Shown here: positions 59,831 to 64,000 of the stretch, in pieces | Position numbering within the stretch: position 1 is the first letter of the stretch | Layout: each line of letters opens with the position of its first letter | DNA from: Beverwykella pulmonaria | Taxonomy: Eukaryota > Ascomycota > Dothideomycetes > Pleosporales > Melanommataceae | Reading direction: 5' to 3' | NCBI GenBank assembly: GCA_001599595.1 | Contig: BCHH01000008.1 | Location: 726,220 to 790,219, forward strand | DNA: 64,000 nt | Made by a program: the position numbers and the translations under genes | Notes under the pieces: model-generated | The model's database searches: none | What the model saw: only the letters and a program-made list of their open reading frames with translations | What the model was told of the DNA's origin: nothing

Positions 59831-61183
59831 ATGCTCTCGCGCCGCATCTTCCAGCAGCTGACCGACAGCCTGCTTTTGGGTCGCCAGCTCCGGCCCGCTG
59901 TCCAATTCTGTGTTGCTGCCAAATGTGCCTCTTTTCGCGCCTGCAATGGTCCCACCGCCGCTACCGTGAAACAGGCGTCCTCCTCATCCTCGACGAGATG
60001 GAAGTCACGCCAAGGGAACGACTTCTTCGCCCGGGAGGCCAAGGTGCAAGGCCTTAAGAGTCGTGCCGCATTCAAGCTCCTAGAGGTGCTCAGGACCGCG
60101 CAATGGCCTTGACCAGTCGCTAATCCGCTCCACTAGATGAACGAGAAGTATAAACTCTTCAAGCCTGGCCAGACAGTGGTTGATTTAGTATGGAGTCCTG
60201 AGCCGTGTGTGTGCATGTGTGGAAAAATAGTGCTAAACTCTCCCTAAGGGCTTCGCTCCAGGATCATGGTCACAGGTCCGCCAGGTCCTCTTAATCTCGG
60301 GTATCTTACCATGTCTAACAGTCTCTAGGTCGCAGCCAGTCGCACATCCCCGAATGGTCGCGTCGTGGGCATCGACATAATACCCACACAGCCTCCAAAA
60401 GGCGTCTCTACAATCCAAGGCAACTTTCTGTCCCCTACTATTCAAGCTGAAGTACGAGCATACGTCCAGGATCCTGACCTTGGTCGGCCTCGCAGAGAAG
60501 TGTCATCAGCGGCGGATAGTGCGGGACTCAGCGAAGAAGAGCTGGAAGAAGTCGAACGAGGATACATTGATATTGAGCGACACGCCAATTTGGAGGGGGC
60601 CGAGGCAGAACCGATAGTTCAACCAGAAATCAAACAAGACGTGGGGACTCCAGCGATAAAGCTATCGCTGAAGGAAAGGGACAAGTTGCACGGGAGGGTT
60701 GTCGATGTGGTGCTTAGTGACATGTCCGAACCCTGGGACCAGACGACTGGGTTTCATAAAAAGAGTCTTAGTGACCCGTACTCCAGGATGATGAACACAA
60801 GCGGCATTGCATTCAAAGACCATGTGGGCAGCATGGTAAGCTCGCGGTTATTGCTACCCTGTCAAAGCAACAGTAGGCGCTAAAGTGGATGCAGGATCTA
60901 TGTATGGCAGCGTTCACGTTTTCCTTCGACACACTCCGCACTGGCGGCCACTTCCTGTGTAAGTTTTATCAGGGCTCCGAGGACAAGGCTTTGGAGACCA
61001 AGTTGAAGCGGCTGTTTGCGAAGGTGCATCGGGAGAAACCTGATTCATCAAGAAGTGTACCGTTCCCCGGCCTTCCTATCGTCACTCTCTAGCCGCTGAC
61101 ATGCTTTGCAGGAGTCTAAAGAGGGATACTTTGTAGCCCTGCGTCGAAAGGAGAGTCCGACTAGAGAGGAGGTGTTCCGGTAA
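59831..61183 (+). CDS. MRM2: mitochondrial rRNA 2'-O-ribose methyltransferase (MRM2/FtsJ family), six exons
   Basis: FtsJ-type enzyme that methylates a uridine of the mitochondrial large rRNA using S-adenosylmethionine. Exons 59831..60085, 60137..60187, 60249..60275 (27 nt), 60329..60835, 60895..61056 and 61112..61183 give 357 aa. An Arg/Ser-rich presequence precedes KSRAAFKLLEMNEKYKLFKP (catalytic Lys). Motif I, VVDLGFAPGSWSQVA, is assembled from three exons. VVLSDMSEP carries the catalytic Asp. RTGGHFLCKFYQG (Lys) and the C-terminal SKEGYFVALRRK follow. A Glu-rich insert of about 70 residues lies between NFLSPTIQ and GRVVDVVLSD, making it longer than bacterial FtsJ. The donor after the 27-nt exon (GTCCGC) is weak. 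Confidence 0.9.
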
Positions 61184-62053
61184 CGGCCCATGTATGCCAT
61201 GATATGTGTCTTAAGATGTTGGCTATAGTACTCACAGGCGTGGCGGCGGCCTGGCTGAATTGGCCTCTTCGCCCTCACCATTTGACCAGTGGAATGCTGT
61301 CTGAGTCTCAGCAGGCAGGCTGAAGTGTGCTGTATCAAATCCGCCGCATCCGCGTCATGTCACAGAGCTAGCGCCGTCCAGGTCGCTTACCGTGTCAAGA
61401 GGACAGGCTCCGAGACAGTTACACGCCGCCTGCTCTTCTGTATAATAGCGAGGGTTCTCTTACATACGCTGTGCTTTGGGTAGATGAGGGTGGGACAGTA
61501 GTTTGGCTGGCTGGGCTGGGTCCCCGAGCACGGCACACTCCTCAACGGCGACAAGTCTGTCGCTGGGCCCACCCCCATCCAGCCAGATTCGCGGCACTGC
61601 AGCGTGCGTCCCGATCTGGATGCATCTCGTCCACCTGCGCTCCGTTCGACTACGTATATTCTCCGTAGCGGGCCAAGCGCGACAGGGATGGCGGTGGGCA
61701 TTGCTTTGTCGAGGGCGCAATGAGAGAAACGGCGGGCAGACGCCTGTCCAAACAAGCGTGTTCCCGAGGCCTGCCCCTCCTGACGGCTGCTGCGTGCTGC
61801 TTGCTGCTGTCCTAAGTTTTGAGTCCTGTGGTGTGAACGTATACACAGTAGCTGTGGTCTTCCACACAGCACACACACAGCCCATGCCTCCAGGCGGCAC
61901 AGCGTTTCGCCCGGCGCCACGCTGGTCGTGCGCGCAGGGGCTGACCGACTCGACGACCCAACCTTATCACACTCGCACGTTATTCCTTTGATCATCCCAT
62001 CCCATCAATCTAAAGCGAGCTGTACGACGTACCAATGGTTTCCAGTGCGTCCG
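61184..62053. other. intergenic, leader of the polyQ gene
   Basis: No supported gene; GC-rich frames overlap on both strands. Confidence 0.45.
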
Positions 62054-63445
62054 ATGGATTACCAAACTTTCAATAGCCAACAGCACCTGCCCCCTTCGTT
62101 CAGCGGTCCGTTCTCCACCGCCTCTGCAGCACATCTCGCCCAGCCCACCACACATTCCCCGCAACATCAACAGCTGTACGCGGATCCACAAGCCCGGCTC
62201 CAGCAGTCGACCCCGTCGCCGTTCCCCTACGCCCAGCAGCAGTTCACGCCCAATGGCCAAGCCGGTGGGATTGGGATGCCCCCCGTGGGTGGCGTTGCGG
62301 CCAGCGCCATAATGCAGCCTGGCCTGTCGCATAACCAGAACCAGCTTCACCAGGCACGAGGTAAGCCCAAGTGATGAGCGCCGTCCCCCCGCCGTCCTGC
62401 TTCCCCAGAGCGGTGCTGACGAGTCGCCATGGAGCAGCCGCTCTCCACCACCAGCAACAGCAGCAGCAACAACAACACCAGCAACAGCAGGCGCAGCAAC
62501 AGCAGCAACAACAACAACAACAACAACACCAACTGCAATCGTCGCCGAGCCCGTACTCAACTGCTCCCTACGCGCAGGCCCTCGCGTCGCCCGCCCACCA
62601 GCAGTTCGTGCAGAACCGCCAGACAGCCTCACCCTCGAGCGCGAGCAACAACGCAACGTCGTATGCCACATCCCGCGCCCAGCAGCCGTCGCCTAGCCTC
62701 GTGCCGTCCAACGCGAACACCCAGCAACAGCCCATGAACCTGCCCTCGAGCCAGCCCCCGACATCCCAAGCTCAGTTGCCATCGCAGTCCATGGCACAGG
62801 TACAGACGCCCGTGAAGGCCACGCCGCCGTCGCCCCTGTCGCCCGTTGCGCAGGCCCGAGAAAAGGACCGGATGACCACGTTGCTGGAGATCAACAACTT
62901 GCTAATCCAAGAAGTCGTAGAGCTGCAAAGCCAGGGGAGGGCGGGGCACATTGGGCCCACCCCAGAAGGGAGGCCAGAGGGAGACAAGCAACAACCCCCT
63001 GCAAAGGAATACGTCGAGTGAGTCCGCCCTGTCTCTCTTCCCTTCACACACTAATCACACATGCAGCTGCATGCGCCGACTGCAATCCAACCTCTCTTTC
63101 CTCGCCCAGAACGCAGAAAAGCATCACAAGCCCAACCAAGCCATACAGCCCGGGCCCGCCATAATGGCCATCCCATCTGCGCCTCCCGAACTCGTCGAAT
63201 TATACACGAAACTTCAAGAACTCTACCCCGGATGGAAAGGCCAGGCTACACAAATGAAAGCTTCACCGGGACCACAACAACGTATGGGATCTACGTCACA
63301 GCCGCCTAACAGCGCCGGGTTGCAGAACAACATGAATCCGCCGAACAGTGCCGGCTTACAGAACCACATGCAGCCGCTCAATAGCACAGGAATGCAGCAG
63401 AATATGCAAAATATGAACAACAATATCAAACCGCAGCAATTCTAA
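62054..63445 (+). CDS. polyglutamine protein with SSXT (SS18)-like segment, three exons
   Basis: Exons 62054..62360, 62438..63017 and 63067..63445 give 421 aa. The protein is rich in Gln, Pro, Ser and Asn, with a Gln run of about 30 residues (with a few His and Ala) just after the first junction. The one ordered part is KDRMTTLLEINNLLIQEVVE then EYVDCMRRLQSNLSFLAQNA, which matches the spacing of the SSXT domain of SS18-type SWI/SNF-associated co-activators. The tail repeats PNSAGLQN-type units. Chromatin or transcription co-activation in the nucleus is the inferred role. The start at MDYQTFNSQQ was chosen as the first ATG before sensible composition. Confidence 0.7.
62448..62535 (+). repeat. 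CAG/CAA trinucleotide tract
   Basis: Interrupted CAG/CAA run encoding the polyglutamine stretch; likely to vary in length. Confidence 0.85.
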
Positions 63446-64000
63446 TGTTTCCACAGCAAACCATTCGCCACGCGTGAAATCTGCCAGTTCGCCAATATTG
63501 TATTTCTATAATTATTTTGGGTTACAACACAACACGACATAGAGCAGCCAATAGGGCCTTTTTTTCTGGAGGTGTGTATACATGCAATATCTGCAAATCG
63601 CGGGTCGGTGTCATTTGGAGCCAAAACAACATCAAAACGGGCGGGGGTTGGTGATCTTGGGCGGTTTTAGGGGTCGGGTACGGACTTTGCGCGTTCTGGT
63701 CAATCATGGTGTTGGGATAGTTTGTTTTTTCCATGCTGGGTTCAGTCCAGTCCTGTTCCTGGCATCTTCCCTAATAGCTTGCTGCTCGCTCGATACCTTT
63801 CAGCTCATTGTGTTATTCAAGATTGCATTGTATGATGTGGTATTCTTTATGTCACGTGATGATTGTATTCACTTCGACTACACACTCGGTTCGCTTGCCA
63901 AGAGAGTGACAATTGTGGATATAAATACTACTAACATGATTACCGAAAATGGCGTGTGGAGACACGGCTGCAAGGAAAGGGTTGAATTGACTAGGAAATG
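63446..64000. other. 3' flank, no gene supported
   Basis: AT-richer sequence after the polyQ gene. Two short minus-strand frames (63442..63624 and 63522..63734) lack motifs. Confidence 0.45.

Noticed and set aside
61967..62671. 234-codon minus-strand frame
   Set aside because: Antisense of the polyQ gene; the Val/Ala/Leu-rich stretch is the complement of CAG repeats.
1..64000. CRISPR arrays, rRNA genes, bacterial operons
   Set aside because: None seen; the window is eukaryotic nuclear DNA with spliced genes.

Overview
The window is nuclear DNA of a filamentous ascomycete (Pezizomycotina; possibly Dothideomycetes, which I infer and did not test). Genes carry short introns, mostly 45-65 bp, with GT..AG ends and CTGAC/CTAAC-like branch sites. 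The products are typical of the group: a SKN7 response regulator, NACHT-WD40 and ankyrin proteins, CYP52-like P450s, an SRPK-like kinase and hAT transposons. Gene models were built by eye from reading frame, splice sites and conserved motifs; exon coordinates are in each entry.

Block 1 (about 1-24,600) is mostly housekeeping. Four minus-strand genes come first: dihydroorotase, an Ariadne-type RBR ubiquitin ligase, eIF2B epsilon and SKN7. A mitochondrial peroxiredoxin lies on the plus strand, head-to-head with SKN7. Then follow a TFIIIC triple-barrel subunit, a divergent Vps62-family gene, an unknown 594-aa protein and a complete CYP52-like P450.

Block 2 (about 24,600-42,600) is an accessory, repeat-rich region. 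It holds a minisatellite-coded SPKIA-repeat protein, a truncated kinase, and a large ankyrin-repeat gene broken by stops, a frameshift and a hAT insertion with an 8-bp target duplication. It also holds a second hAT-like element, a 62-aa secreted protein, a second P450, a small membrane protein, an intact five-exon AAA-ATPase plus PD-(D/E)XK nuclease gene of Crinkler-like architecture, and a dead SRPK-type kinase.

Block 3 (about 42,600-52,000) opens with tRNA-Ala(AGC). OST3/OST6, a long coiled-coil protein and a stomatin-like protein follow.

Block 4 (52,103-56,199) is a 4.1-kb unit bounded by 137-bp inverted repeats. It contains a decayed NACHT-WD40 (fungal NLR) gene and, inside it, a TA-flanked MITE.

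Block 5 (56,200-64,000) is again housekeeping: a mitochondrial carrier, the mitochondrial rRNA methyltransferase MRM2, and a polyQ protein with an SSXT-like segment.

The two observations most worth following are the NLR relic inside long inverted repeats and the intact AAA-nuclease gene in the transposon-rich block.
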